The notes: a model not told the origin generated them from the sequence alone. A stretch of DNA of 64,000 nt from Caldilineaceae bacterium (GCA_022823185.1 JAJDXQ010000044.1:1-64000), one strand, 5' to 3'; counted from the first letter of the stretch, positions 43,688-53,310 are shown. Translations and numbers: made by a program.

Positions 43688-45139
43688 TCAGTGGGCGCCC
43701 AACGCGCTTTCAAGGTCTGCGAGACTGGTAAACCAGCGCACCTGCTGCAGGAAGTGGGCCAGGTCACTGCTTTCTGCGCGCAGCTGCTGAAGCTGAGGAC
43801 CGATCGAGCTGGATGAAGCCGCGCCCGTCGCGTAGCTGCCATGGAAGGCAAAATAGGCCTGATTCAGAACGCGCAGCGGATGACCTTTCTCGACAAAGTA
43901 GCGCCGCCTCGCCTCCATGTAGGCCTCGGCAGTCTCTACGAGCCCGTCTTCCAGCAGTGCATCCACATGCAATCGAGTTTCGCGCATCGCCTGCTGGAAG
44001 TTAAACGGGAGCGGGCGGCCATATCGCTCCCAACGCTTCTGTTCTAATTCCCTTTCCCGCGTTACGAGCTCTTCGATATTACACGCGCAAGTGTCTGCCA
44101 GCGTCTCCTCAGCAGGTTTTGCAGGGCCGGCCTCCTCCCTGGAGTAGTACTGCCGCGCCACCCGTTCGCCGATCTCATTGCCAACGATATCCGACACTGT
44201 TTCGTTGAGTGTCGTTGCCTCATCGTTTCTGGCATAGCGCAGACCCAACGGGAAATGGAAGAGATAATGATGCACCCACTCATGTGCGATTGTATTCAGC
44301 GCCCACTCGAGAGAACTGCTATCGACAACCATCGCCGGAAAGACTGCCATGCCCCCAATCTGAGTGATGTGCGCGCGCAAATCTGTGCGCTTCTCAATCG
44401 CGTTCTCGCTTTCGCCAAGGATAACCGGATCATATTCGGCCTGCAGCACGCGAGAATGTATCGTAGAGATTCGATCCCGAGGGCTGACTGTCAGCTTGAG
44501 AGGGGGTTCCACAAATACGAAGTGGACCGGAGGCCATACGATCCCTCGAAAACCCAGTCCGGCATCGCGCAACGCCTCTTGAACCTGGCGCCGCAGAATA
44601 GCCTCGACCAGGGGCCGATCGGCCGTCTGCTGCCGGCGCAAGGCCGCCAGCTCAAAGCGGGCCTCCTCAATCGCAGTTCCAGTTCCGGCACTCGTGCCTG
44701 AGCCGGGAGCTTCACTTGACCCGCTGGAACCAGGCTCGAAGGCGTCAGCCAAGGCCGCTGAACGGAGCTCTTCACCGGTCGCCGACGCCCTCTTGCTGAC
44801 CAGTCGACTGAGCTCCTCCTCCAGCAGGCGGATTCGCCCATACCGGTCCAGGTAAGCGCGCACAAACTCTGATCCTTCGACTGAATCTAACTGGTCCAGC
44901 CCTGTGAGCCGTCCAGGAAAAACCAGTTGGCGAACTGCTTTCAGTTCCCACCCGACGAAGTTGAAGTCGGGCAGGGCCACAGCCGCCTTGATAACATGGT
45001 CGCGTGTGGGAAGAGACCGCGAGGAGCCGCTCCCGAAAAGTTGCCCGGCCAGCAGCGCGATGAGGGCCATCAAAAGAGTTCGCCGCCGTCTGGCCATTCT
45101 GTTGAAGGCGATGACGATTGGTCGAGGCAGGATATCCAC
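43688..45139 (-). CDS. Membrane-anchored HEXXH zinc metallopeptidase-like protein
   Basis: A 483-residue protein with a basic N-terminus and one membrane segment (TLLMALIALLAGQLF, residues 21-35). A zinc-binding H286-E-W-V-H290 is followed 23 residues later by an acidic NETVSD (E313), the spacing of gluzincin-type metalloproteases. The middle region has a low-complexity Gly/Ser stretch (residues about 138-155). The C-terminal third is helical with Arg/Glu-rich stretches. I know no named family for it; aminopeptidase-like proteins of this kind occur in Chloroflexota. GTG 45139 is the longest start; ATG 45097 (MARRRRTLL) is possible. It precedes murJ in the opposite order of transcription, 100 bases downstream of it, with its own promoter. 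Confidence 0.72.
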   Translation of the reverse strand: MDILPRPIVIAFNRMARRRRTLLMALIALLAGQLFGSGSSRSLPTRDHVIKAAVALPDFNFVGWELKAVRQLVFPGRLTGLDQLDSVEGSEFVRAYLDRYGRIRLLEEELSRLVSKRASATGEELRSAALADAFEPGSSGSSEAPGSGTSAGTGTAIEEARFELAALRRQQTADRPLVEAILRRQVQEALRDAGLGFRGIVWPPVHFVFVEPPLKLTVSPRDRISTIHSRVLQAEYDPVILGESENAIEKRTDLRAHITQIGGMAVFPAMVVDSSSLEWALNTIAHEWVHHYLFHFPLGLRYARNDEATTLNETVSDIVGNEIGERVARQYYSREEAGPAKPAEETLADTCACNIEELVTRERELEQKRWERYGRPLPFNFQQAMRETRLHVDALLEDGLVETAEAYMEARRRYFVEKGHPLRVLNQAYFAFHGSYATGAASSSSIGPQLQQLRAESSDLAHFLQQVRWFTSLADLESALGAH

Positions 45140-45146
45140 GGCAACT

Positions 45147-45175
45147 ATATTAGTTCACGATGGGGCAGTTCGTAA
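45147..45175 (-). promoter_or_regulatory. Candidate promoter giving a leaderless metallopeptidase mRNA
   Basis: On the minus strand: TTACGA (45175-45170), 17 bases, TAATAT (45152-45147). Transcription would start near 45140, almost at the GTG 45139, so the mRNA would have little or no leader. Confidence 0.45.
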
Positions 45176-45239
45176 AGGAATCGAATTTTGATTCGAACCG
45201 TTCTCTGCGTGTGAGTTACAAATGGCCGCGTGTCAGCGC

Positions 45240-46955
45240 CTATTCCGACCCGGCCAATCCGGCCTTCCGCAACATAGTCCTGAATAGCTGTCGAAGTTCG
45301 GGTTGACCGGCCGCGAGCAGGACACCAAAATACACGCCGATCCCGCCGCCCCCGCCGACCATAAGGCGAGTAAGGTCATTGGCAAGCGAGCTCGGTCCAC
45401 CTGACTCAAAAAGCGTTTGCAGCCAGAGAATTGCAATTCCCATGGCAGAAGCCGCAACAATTACCATGGTAACGGTCTGAACAGTTAACCCGAACGCCCT
45501 GCGCGGCGGGACCGTTGAACTGTCGTAGGCAGGCTCCGGGCTCCTCTCGGGATTCCCGCGCCCAACCTTCCAATAAATGAGCAACAGCATGGCGAAGGCA
45601 TGAGCAGCCTGTTTTGCCGTATCGGCCCACACTAGGCCGAGAAAGCCCAGCCCCTCTATGAGCGCCAGCGCTGCCGCCCCGTACACGACAACGCTGAACA
45701 GCCCCACCGCCGCCGGCAGCAAGGTGTTGTTGCGTGCGTAGAAGGCATAAATCAGGGGAAAGTCCACCGCGGCGAACAGAGCGCCGACAAGATAAACTTC
45801 CAGAGCCAAAACGACCATCGCGCTGTCCTCAACCGTAAACTGACCCCGCTCGAACAGCAGCCGGACTGTCGGCTCCGCGAGCAATCCTAATCCGATGAGA
45901 AGGGGCGCAATCAGAACAAGCACCATACGCATCCCTCGCGCCAGAGTCGCTCGATATGCGTCTTCGTCTCCTGCGGCAAAATGCTGGCTCAACCTGGGCA
46001 GCGCGGCCAGCGAAATGGCGACACTGATCATCCCCAACGGCAGTTGCTGCAATGTAGTAGCCTTGCTCATCCACGCAATGCTCTGTACGCCGGTCCCGCT
46101 GGCCAGCCGCCGGTCCAGCCCAACCTGAAACTGCGCCACAATCAGCCCTGCCGCAATCGGAAGATAGAGCTTCACGATGCGGGCCAGCGCGGGATGACTC
46201 CACCGGAATCTGAACGACAGGCCTGCGCGATGAACGTCCCAAGCCATCAGCCCGAACTGTGCCAGGCTTCCAGCAAGCACGCCGATGGCCAGGCTGGCGA
46301 TGCCGATGCGGCCGGCCAGCAGCGGGGCGGCCGCAACGATTCCCAGGTTGTAGATCGCTGAGGCCAGTGCCGGCAGCGTAAAGCGTTGGAGCGCGAAGAG
46401 GACCGCAGTCAATACACCCGCCATCGACACAAACCAAACAACCGGCGCCATCAGGCGCAGCAACCTTGAAGTCAAGGGCAACAATGCCGGATCAAAGTCT
46501 TCAAAGCCCCCCGCCAGCAGCTTGGCAACCTGGGGGGCAAAGACGGCCATCAGCAGCGCCAGCGCCGCGAGCGTAACGACAGAGAGACTGAGCAGCGCCC
46601 CGACAAGCCGCACCAGTTCTGGATTAGGTCCAACCTGTGTGTGTCTGGCAGGCGAATCAGCCGTCGTTCCCGTTTCCGTCTGTCGGCGCTCAAGCCTGGC
46701 ATAGTCGCTGAGGACCGGCACCAGGGCAGCGCTCAACATGCCGCCAATCAGGAAATCGTACAGCATTTTTGGCGCGGTGCTGGCCACCGTGAAGGCGCTC
46801 ACAGCCCCGGTCGCGCCGAAATAGCCGGCAATCACCATCTCCCGGGCGAGACCGAGCGCCCTGCTGGCAACTGCGCCGATTGAAAGCAGTGAAGCGCTGC
46901 GGGCCAATGTTTCGGTTGGTTGATGTTGAGCTTTCAGACGAGGAGAAGGCGGCAC
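45240..46955 (-). CDS. murJ: Lipid II flippase MurJ (MviN)
   Basis: A 571-residue polytopic membrane protein with about 14 helices, of the MviN/MurJ family that moves lipid II across the membrane for peptidoglycan synthesis. The N-terminal ASRALGLAREMVIAGYFGAT and TAPKMLYDFLIGGMLSAALV are the best family markers, followed by ALVPVLSDYAR and FERGQFTVEDSAMVVLAL. Length is a little above the usual 510-530. The start is GTG 46955. It lies between trxB and the metallopeptidase gene on the same strand, with about 100-base gaps. Confidence 0.95.
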   Translation of the reverse strand: MPPSPRLKAQHQPTETLARSASLLSIGAVASRALGLAREMVIAGYFGATGAVSAFTVASTAPKMLYDFLIGGMLSAALVPVLSDYARLERRQTETGTTADSPARHTQVGPNPELVRLVGALLSLSVVTLAALALLMAVFAPQVAKLLAGGFEDFDPALLPLTSRLLRLMAPVVWFVSMAGVLTAVLFALQRFTLPALASAIYNLGIVAAAPLLAGRIGIASLAIGVLAGSLAQFGLMAWDVHRAGLSFRFRWSHPALARIVKLYLPIAAGLIVAQFQVGLDRRLASGTGVQSIAWMSKATTLQQLPLGMISVAISLAALPRLSQHFAAGDEDAYRATLARGMRMVLVLIAPLLIGLGLLAEPTVRLLFERGQFTVEDSAMVVLALEVYLVGALFAAVDFPLIYAFYARNNTLLPAAVGLFSVVVYGAAALALIEGLGFLGLVWADTAKQAAHAFAMLLLIYWKVGRGNPERSPEPAYDSSTVPPRRAFGLTVQTVTMVIVAASAMGIAILWLQTLFESGGPSSLANDLTRLMVGGGGGIGVYFGVLLAAGQPELRQLFRTMLRKAGLAGSE

Positions 46956-47059
46956 TAAGGGTCCGTTCTTTCGCTGCTCATGATGCCTCCGCGAAAACCC
47001 TGAACCTTCGAAGCGCCGCCTCTATTTTGTAGGAGTCCTGGCCGCCATGAGCACCGACT

Positions 47060-48154
47060 CTAGTCGGCTGCCACCAGGTCGGCAGTCTTTCTTGGGACGC
47101 CGGGCGTGGGCCAGGCCCGCGGATCCTCCGCCAAATCAGGCAGCCCCTCTGCTTCCAAGGAGGCCAGAAACTTCTCGGCCTGCATGGCTGCCGCGCATCC
47201 TTGCCCCACGCTGGTCGCGACCTGTTTGAAGACCTTGTCCGCGATTTCACCCGCGGCAAACACGCCCGGAACATTCGTCCGCGTCATCGGGTCGGCAATC
47301 AAGTGACCGTCTTCATCCAGGTCCAGTTTCCCGTGATAGAGATCGTTATTGGGAATATGGCCGATATAAACAAAAACGCCGTCAGTTTCCAGCTCACTCT
47401 GTTCACCGTTCAGGGTATCGCGGGTCGTAACGCCGGATACAACGCCGTTCTCGTTCCCTTTGATCGACGTCACCACTGTGTTCCAGATGAAATCTATCTT
47501 GTCATGATCAAACGCACGGCTCTGCAGGATTTTACTGGCGCGTAACTCGTCTCTCCGGTGGATGATTCTTACTTTGGTGGCAAACTTGGTCAGGAACAAC
47601 CCTTCTTCCAGCGCGCTGTCCCCTCCACCGACTACGACCAACTCCTTGCCCCGGAAAAAGAAGCCGTCACAAGTGGCGCAGTAACTCACGCCTTTGCCGG
47701 TATACTCCTGTTCACCAGGCACTTCCAGGAACCGGGGTCTCGCCCCTGTGCAGAGAATGATCGACTTGGTTCTATATTCCTTGCTCTGGGCGGTGCGAAC
47801 CGTAAAAGGATGTTCGTCTACCACGAGCTCTGTGACATGATCGTAGGAAACCGTACAGCCAAATCGCTCGGCTTGAGACTTGAACTTATCTACCAGGTCG
47901 GGCCCGCTCAATCCCTCGGGAAATCCCGGATAGTTTTCGACCTCGTATGTAATACTGACCTGGCCGCCAAAGTCGTCCCCTGTGATCAGCAGCGGCTCAA
48001 GGTTTGCCCGCGCCGCGTACAGGCCCGCGGTCCAGCCTGCCGGCCCGCTGCCAATGACGATGACGTCGTGCAATGCGCTTGCCTCTTCAGTACTGCCGTC
48101 CGCCTTGCCTGCGCCGTTCTGTAACTGTGCGCCGTTCTGATTCAAATCGCTCAT
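47060..48154 (-). CDS. trxB: Thioredoxin reductase
   Basis: A 364-residue FAD- and NADPH-dependent thioredoxin reductase. The FAD motif VIGSGPAGWTAG begins near residue 33, the redox-active C159-A-T-C162 is in SYCATCDGFFF, and VVGGGDSALEEGLFL is the NADPH motif. GVFAAGEIADKVFKQVATSVGQG is the standard C-terminal FAD strand. It has an N-terminal extension of about 28 residues and a C-terminal tail of about 30 beyond typical TrxB. Start ATG 48154 follows CGGGAG. It supplies reduced thioredoxin in the cytoplasm. Confidence 0.95.
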   Translation of the reverse strand: MSDLNQNGAQLQNGAGKADGSTEEASALHDVIVIGSGPAGWTAGLYAARANLEPLLITGDDFGGQVSITYEVENYPGFPEGLSGPDLVDKFKSQAERFGCTVSYDHVTELVVDEHPFTVRTAQSKEYRTKSIILCTGARPRFLEVPGEQEYTGKGVSYCATCDGFFFRGKELVVVGGGDSALEEGLFLTKFATKVRIIHRRDELRASKILQSRAFDHDKIDFIWNTVVTSIKGNENGVVSGVTTRDTLNGEQSELETDGVFVYIGHIPNNDLYHGKLDLDEDGHLIADPMTRTNVPGVFAAGEIADKVFKQVATSVGQGCAAAMQAEKFLASLEAEGLPDLAEDPRAWPTPGVPRKTADLVAAD

Positions 48155-48383
48155 TCTCAAACTCCCGAATATCTGTTGTTTGCCAGACACGGAACCGCCT
48201 CGTGTCGAGCGCTCTTCGCTTGGTGAAACCAGGTTCCCTTCCCTTGTTCCAGGGATTCGTCCAAGTTTTCCAAAATGGCAATATGTCGTCCCCTGCAACC
48301 CTTCTTCGAACAGTATCGCCTCTTGCCATCATCATTTCTGGGGGCTCGCTCCCATTCCAATCCACATCGCAAGGGACTCTGAC

Positions 48384-48767
48384 TCAATGACTCTGGATCT
48401 GAATCAGATTTCCGCACGTATCGTCAAAGGAAGCAATTGCGTACGCGCCATAGTCGGTCGGTTCAACTTTGAACTCAACCCCCAGGTTTCTCAACCTTTC
48501 ATACTCAACCTGGATGTCATCAACGACAAACGAAGTTGCGGGGATTCCCTGCTCGAATATCGCCTTCTGATACTGCGCGGCAGCGGGATTGTCATTCGGC
48601 TCCAACAACAGCTCCGTTCCGTCCTGGTCGTCCGGCGACACAACGGTTAGCCATCTGAATTCCCCCGCGGGCACATCCACCTTCTTCACAAAGCCGAGGA
48701 TGTCTGTGTAAAAGGCCAATGCCTTCTCCTGATCGTCGACAAAAACGCCTGAATACGCAATTCTCAT
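48384..48767 (-). CDS. VOC (glyoxalase/bleomycin-resistance) family protein
   Basis: A 127-residue single-domain VOC protein. The two beta-alpha-beta-beta-beta modules are visible: VFVDDQEKALAFYTDILGF and the WLTVVSPDDQDGTELLLE strand of the first, FVVDDIQVEYERLRNLGV and IASFDDTCGNLIQIQSH of the second, the last ending in the usual metal-side residues. ATG 48767 follows AAGGA. The family includes glyoxalase I, dioxygenases and resistance proteins, so function is not assigned. The gap to trxB (48155-48383) holds nothing recognisable. Confidence 0.88.
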   Translation of the reverse strand: MRIAYSGVFVDDQEKALAFYTDILGFVKKVDVPAGEFRWLTVVSPDDQDGTELLLEPNDNPAAAQYQKAIFEQGIPATSFVVDDIQVEYERLRNLGVEFKVEPTDYGAYAIASFDDTCGNLIQIQSH

Positions 48768-48808
48768 CGTATATATCCTTCCAATCTTAGTAAATCATGG
48801 GATCGAGG

Positions 48809-50008
48809 CTAGGCCGGCAATGATGCGGCAACGGCCTCGACGGCCAGGTCAATCTCTTCATCACTAATCGTCAACGGCGGAAGCAGCCTGAGCACGGTCG
48901 AGCCAGCCGGAAGCGCCAGCACCTTGTGCGTCTCCATCAAGGTTTTCAGGAAGGGGACCGCTTTGGTGCGCAGATCAATGCCAATGAGTAGGCCCTTGCC
49001 GCGAATCTCACGTACGACTCTTCTCGCTCCAATCGCTGTTTCCAACTCCGCTCGCAAGCGGACACCAGCCCGTTCTGCCTGTTCGATCAGTCCATCCTGG
49101 TACACGCTCAGCGCAGCCACGCCCGCTGCGCAAGCCAGGGGATTCCCCCCGAAGGTGCTGCCATGCGCGCCCGAAAAAACGCTTTCCTGTATCTCGTCCG
49201 TGTAGACGACCGCCCCCATGGGGAAACCGCCGCCCAAACCTTTTGCCAGGGCAATCATGTCCGGCTCAAGGTCGAAATGCTGGAATCCAAACCAGCGGCC
49301 CGTGCGGCCGAAGCCGGTCTGGACCTCGTCGATGACCAGCTTTGCGCCGCGCTCCCGGCAGATCTGCTGGACAGCTTCCAAAAAATCCCCCTCGCCTACA
49401 TGAACACCGCCCTCTGCCTGAATTACCTCCAGCACGACCGCGGCGGTCCCATCGCCAACGGCCTTATCAAGAAGATCGATCTTGTTGAATGGGACGTGGC
49501 TCACATCCGGCAGCAGCGGCTCAAATTTGCGGCGGTATCTCGGATTCCAGGTTAAGGACAGCGCTCCAATGGTTCGACCGTGGAAGCTGTTCCGGAAAGC
49601 CACGATGCCCGTTCGCCCTGTTGCCAGCCGGGCAAACTTTATCGCCCCATCGATCGCTTCCGCGCCGCTATTGCCCAGGAAAGCCCGCGTCAGGTGAAGG
49701 GGCGTTGCCGCAATTAGTTTGTTAAGAAAATCTGCACGCGTGTCGTTGTGAAAAAAGTTGGGGCATGCATGCGTCAGGGCAGCCTGCTCCTGGATCGCCG
49801 CAGTCAGGACGGGATGGTTGTAACCAAGCATGGCCACGCCCTGTGAGGACGTTAAGTCGAGATAACGTTGTCCTTCGCTATCGATCATCCAGCAGCCCTC
49901 GCCGGCCACCATGACCGTTTCCCCGCGACGAGGCACAACGCCAGATTCGTAAGCCTGCGTATTGCGTACAGCCGAATTCGCGTCAATTGAACTTTGAACA
50001 GTATCCAT
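48809..50008 (-). CDS. argD: Acetylornithine/[LysW]-aminotransferase (ArgD/LysJ-type)
   Basis: A 399-residue class III aminotransferase. PLP attachment is the Lys in MIALAKGLGGGFPMG, preceded by LVIDEVQTGFGRTG and NSGAEAIDGAIKFAR (phosphate-binding). HPVLTAAIQEQAALTHACPNFF and the C-terminal GKGLLIGIDL are typical of acetylornithine aminotransferases. The next gene on the strand is a LysW-type amino-acid kinase, so the enzyme may act in LysW-dependent lysine or ornithine synthesis (as LysJ) as well as or instead of classic arginine synthesis. ATG 50008 starts MDTVQSSID. Confidence 0.87.
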   Translation of the reverse strand: MDTVQSSIDANSAVRNTQAYESGVVPRRGETVMVAGEGCWMIDSEGQRYLDLTSSQGVAMLGYNHPVLTAAIQEQAALTHACPNFFHNDTRADFLNKLIAATPLHLTRAFLGNSGAEAIDGAIKFARLATGRTGIVAFRNSFHGRTIGALSLTWNPRYRRKFEPLLPDVSHVPFNKIDLLDKAVGDGTAAVVLEVIQAEGGVHVGEGDFLEAVQQICRERGAKLVIDEVQTGFGRTGRWFGFQHFDLEPDMIALAKGLGGGFPMGAVVYTDEIQESVFSGAHGSTFGGNPLACAAGVAALSVYQDGLIEQAERAGVRLRAELETAIGARRVVREIRGKGLLIGIDLRTKAVPFLKTLMETHKVLALPAGSTVLRLLPPLTISDEEIDLAVEAVAASLPA

Positions 50009-50180
50009 CTTGTACCCGCAAATCCCTCGTTCTTGTGCCTCTGAGGGCCGCCGCGTCGTCCCAAGGCATCAAGTCACTTCTATCAGTCCTTTGCCCACCT
50101 GAACGAATCGCGTCACCACACCCATTGCTCTAACTGTCCGGCATTCCAATCTTTCAAGTGAGCGCCGCCCACGAAATCGC

Positions 50181-50984
50181 TCAAGAAATCAAAGTGCCTT
50201 GCCCCTCTAACGCCCGCTCAATCGGATTCACAGTGCGGCCGTCGGCAAAGATGACCTTCTGCACGCCGGCTGCGACCGCTTCCGTGGCGCCCATCACCTT
50301 CTTCTTCATGCGGCCTTCCGCGAACTGCATGAAGCTGTCGGCCTGCGCACGCGGAATCTCGCGAATAAGGCTGGACTCATCAGGATACGCCCGCAGCAAC
50401 CCGGGCACATCGGAGAGGATTACGAGCGCCTCGGCGCCAAACGCGGCGGCAACCATCGCCGCGGCCCGGTCGCCGTCCACGTTTATCGCTTCGCCGCGGT
50501 CCGACGCCCCTGGAGGCGTCAGGACCGGCAGATAACCCGCGCCCAACAGTAGGCGCAGTAGATCTGAATTTACGGTCTCAACTGTGCCAGTCCAGTCATC
50601 TCGCAGCACCAGCCGGCGACCGTTTACGCGCACACGCAGCCTGTCTTTGCGTTTGCCTTCAAATATGCGCCCGTCCAGTCCGCTCAACCCGACTGCATCC
50701 ACGCCAGCCCGCTGCAGTTTTTCCACCCACATCTTATTGAGCTGGCCGCAGTAGACCATCTCGAAGATTTCCAGTGTGCGTCTGTCGGTGCGTCTGCTTT
50801 CAAAGCCGCTCTCACTTGTAACGAACTGAGGAGGATGACCCAAGGCTTCGGCCACATCGTTGGTCGTCTCCGCTCCGCCGTGAACCAGGATCAACTCCTG
50901 ACCGGCGTCCCGAAGCGCAACGACGTCACCAACAATAGCATCGATATTCAGCTCCTTGCCTCCGCCGACCTTGATTACCAGCAT
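50181..50984 (-). CDS. lysZ: [LysW]-aminoadipate/glutamate kinase (LysZ-type)
   Basis: A 267-residue amino-acid kinase. It opens KVGGGKELN and has LVHGGAETTNDVAEALG, SGFESRRTDRRTLEIFEM and VGLSGLDGRIFEGKRKDRLR, the last two matching [LysW]-aminoadipate kinases rather than standard ArgB, then VNVDGD-like INVDGDRAAAMVAAAF and MKKKVMGATEAV near the C-terminus. It phosphorylates the carboxylate of an amino-acid substrate carried on LysW. lysW, lysX and lysY are not in this window. ATG 50984 is preceded by a weak site. The argD-like gene follows 172 bases downstream. Confidence 0.78.
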   Translation of the reverse strand: MLVIKVGGGKELNIDAIVGDVVALRDAGQELILVHGGAETTNDVAEALGHPPQFVTSESGFESRRTDRRTLEIFEMVYCGQLNKMWVEKLQRAGVDAVGLSGLDGRIFEGKRKDRLRVRVNGRRLVLRDDWTGTVETVNSDLLRLLLGAGYLPVLTPPGASDRGEAINVDGDRAAAMVAAAFGAEALVILSDVPGLLRAYPDESSLIREIPRAQADSFMQFAEGRMKKKVMGATEAVAAGVQKVIFADGRTVNPIERALEGQGTLIS

Positions 50985-51047
50985 TCAGCGAATCCCAATA
51001 TGCCTTCTGCCATCTTCCGCAAAGACGTCTTCAGAAATATCCGCAAC

Positions 51048-52157
51048 TCACGACTCCTGAGTAATTTTCGCGATCTTCTCCTCCACCGGTCCAACTTCGT
51101 TGGCGTCAAGGGTCCCTAAAATGTAGTCGCACTGCCAGGCGCCGCCGCCCTCCAGCTCCCTGACATTTCCTTTGGCCATTTCGGCCGCTCTGCCCTCCGG
51201 TTCGGCGGTAGATGGCAGCGCCAGGCCTAGCGCATCCTGGTCCGGTGTGCGGCTAATCCAGCGGACTCCGATCGGCAGTTGCTCCGGTCTGTGGCGAACA
51301 TAGTCTGCGTGACCATCAGGATGAACCTGCAAAGTGTGGGCCCAACCCTCAGCGTCCGCCTCGTAGTCGATACTAAACACCAGTTCCGGGTCGAACGAGA
51401 GGTTCGGGTCCAAAACATGATGTTCCTCTGGACTATCGCCCAGACGGTTCAGAAAGTCCAGATATTCAGTGCCAGGTTTGACATGACCTGGTATGCTGCG
51501 TCGGACTCGTACAGTCTCTGGCGAAACCTTGGCGCTGTACACGATGCGGCCGCCGTCCACGGGCCGATAATTGGCATGGGCAAGGTACATATACTCCATT
51601 GGCGTATTCTTGCAGTTGCGGCAACAAAGAGACACCTGCGCTTCCTTTGCGCCGGCATAGAGCTTCACCATTGGCGTCGCAGTGTAATTGTGTGCAAATG
51701 CGACTGTATGGCGGTACTGCCCTCCCAAGCCCATATAGGGGCCGCCCTCGTCCTCGCCTGACACAAGCCATGCCTTCTGGAACGTCGCGTTCGGCAACTC
51801 CCCGTGCAGAGGATGGTCATCCTCCTCCGTTGGCACGCCCATTGCGGTGAACCCGCAGTGCAGGAGGAAGCCGCCGTACGTCTGAAGATAGTCGTCTGTT
51901 AGACGCGGCTGATCAAACATTGATTTCATCGTCACGTCTCTGCCGCCGAACGTGGCCGACCATATCTGCTGGCCCTGAAATGGCAACATGACAAGCTCGC
52001 TCGCAGCGTTTTCGATTTGGACCGCCGCGACGCCGCTGTCATAAGCAAATAACGATGCCTTCAACTCGCCGCACTCGAGGAAGGATCGCTTCCTCTCCGA
52101 AAAAAAGCCCGGATAAAGCGCGACGCTGGTTGCATCCAGATTGCTGTCAGAAATCAC
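51048..52157 (-). CDS. Aldose 1-epimerase-like protein (DUF4432)
   Basis: A 369-residue protein of the aldose-1-epimerase fold, DUF4432-like. Markers are ASELVMLPFQGQQIWSATF, the YGGFLLHCGFTAMGVPTEEDD segment with LHGELPNA, where His and Glu of mutarotase-type active sites sit, and MEYMYLAHANYRP. A role in sugar anomer or isomer interconversion is plausible. The start is GTG 52157 after AAGGAAG. It lies 63 bases upstream of lysZ on the same strand and is divergent from trkA. Confidence 0.82.
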   Translation of the reverse strand: MISDSNLDATSVALYPGFFSERKRSFLECGELKASLFAYDSGVAAVQIENAASELVMLPFQGQQIWSATFGGRDVTMKSMFDQPRLTDDYLQTYGGFLLHCGFTAMGVPTEEDDHPLHGELPNATFQKAWLVSGEDEGGPYMGLGGQYRHTVAFAHNYTATPMVKLYAGAKEAQVSLCCRNCKNTPMEYMYLAHANYRPVDGGRIVYSAKVSPETVRVRRSIPGHVKPGTEYLDFLNRLGDSPEEHHVLDPNLSFDPELVFSIDYEADAEGWAHTLQVHPDGHADYVRHRPEQLPIGVRWISRTPDQDALGLALPSTAEPEGRAAEMAKGNVRELEGGGAWQCDYILGTLDANEVGPVEEKIAKITQES

Positions 52158-52267
52158 TGCGTTCTTCCTTCAATTTAAGGGTAGTTTCAACCCGTGCCTC
52201 CAACATGCAATTCTGGCGAATGGTATCACGAGATGCCCCGTTTGAAAAGGTTAAGACCACACGGCTA

Positions 52268-52276
52268 TGCTATAAT
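52268..52276 (+). promoter_or_regulatory. Extended -10 promoter for trkA
   Basis: TGCTATAAT at 52268-52276, a perfect extended -10 element (TGn followed by TATAAT). TTGAAA at 52242-52247 is too far (23 bases) to be a good -35, so the extended element would carry recognition. Leader about 155 bases. Confidence 0.6.
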
Positions 52277-52436
52277 GCGGTCATCATTGCCCGCCGACCT
52301 GACGGGCGATCACGCAAGGCTTGGCACAGGATTGCGGGACGGGAAAGGTGAACAGTCGCCCCGAAAGCAGCGAAGACATTCAAAAAGAGCCATACTCAAC
52401 GCGGTCGGTGGCTACTGTATTCGCTTGGAAGGATTC

Positions 52437-53243
52437 ATGTCGCTTCGTCGACTGATTCGTCGCATGGCTCGCCCATTTGCTCCTGGGCCTGTTCAGGCGG
52501 CCGCGCTTGCCAGTGAAGCCTCCCCATCCGGTGGAATCGCCGACAAAATGGACAGAGGAGAGCCGGCGCGCTACTCGCCCTTCCGCAAAGGGGGACGTCA
52601 GTCCGAATACGTCGTGATAGGCCTGGGCCGATTCGGGACCGCGGTGGCAACCACGTTGGTCGAGCATGGCCGCACGGTTCTGGCCATCGATTCGAACCAC
52701 GACCGCGTGCAAGCGCTCAGCGGCGAACTTCCCCACGTTGTGCAGTTGGATGCCACCAACATTGACGCATTGCGTCAGGCGGGGGTCGAGTCATTCGACA
52801 CGGGGCTTGTCTGTATTGGAACCGACTTTGAGAACAATCTCCTTTCGACCGTTCTTCTACGCCAACTGGGCGTCCAGCGCGTGATCGCCAAAGCCTTGAC
52901 CATCACGCAGAGAGAGATCCTACTGAAGGTCGGAGCAGATGAGGTGATCCTGCCTGAGCATGAGGCGGGTAGACGGCTGGGACGGAAAATGGCTATCGAT
53001 CACCTGATCGACTATCTGGAAGTGGGAAACGATGTTGGGATCGTCGAACTCCTCGCCCCGCCCAGCACCTGGGGACACTCACTGTCTGAGCTCAGCTTGC
53101 GGCAACGGTATGGGCTGACCGTGATCGCGGTGCATCGAGGCGATGACCTGATCGTCAGCCCCAGCGCCAGTTTCAACTTGAAGGAAGATGACATCGTGGT
53201 CGTTCTGGGCCGCATGGAGGATGCCGAACGGCTGCGGCAATGA
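52437..53243 (+). CDS. trkA: TrkA/KtrA-type potassium-channel regulatory subunit
   Basis: A 268-residue RCK protein. After a basic N-terminal extension of about 55 residues (MSLRRLIRRMARPFAP) comes the nucleotide-binding VVIGLGRFGTAVATTL (GxGxxG at residues 62-67), an acidic DSNHDRVQAL strand end, VIAKALTITQREILLKVGAD and a TrkA-C domain (LSELSLRQRYGLTVIAVHRG). It would gate a Ktr/Trk K+ uptake pore in response to nucleotides; no pore gene is in the window. ATG 52437 is fixed by GGAAGGA. The extension is longer than in most KtrA proteins. Confidence 0.88.
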   Translation: MSLRRLIRRMARPFAPGPVQAAALASEASPSGGIADKMDRGEPARYSPFRKGGRQSEYVVIGLGRFGTAVATTLVEHGRTVLAIDSNHDRVQALSGELPHVVQLDATNIDALRQAGVESFDTGLVCIGTDFENNLLSTVLLRQLGVQRVIAKALTITQREILLKVGADEVILPEHEAGRRLGRKMAIDHLIDYLEVGNDVGIVELLAPPSTWGHSLSELSLRQRYGLTVIAVHRGDDLIVSPSASFNLKEDDIVVVLGRMEDAERLRQ

Positions 53244-53310
53244 CGACAAACGGGCCTCGCCCAACAGAACTTCGAATCCCGAAATCGCACTCAAACCGCG
53301 TATCGTTGCC

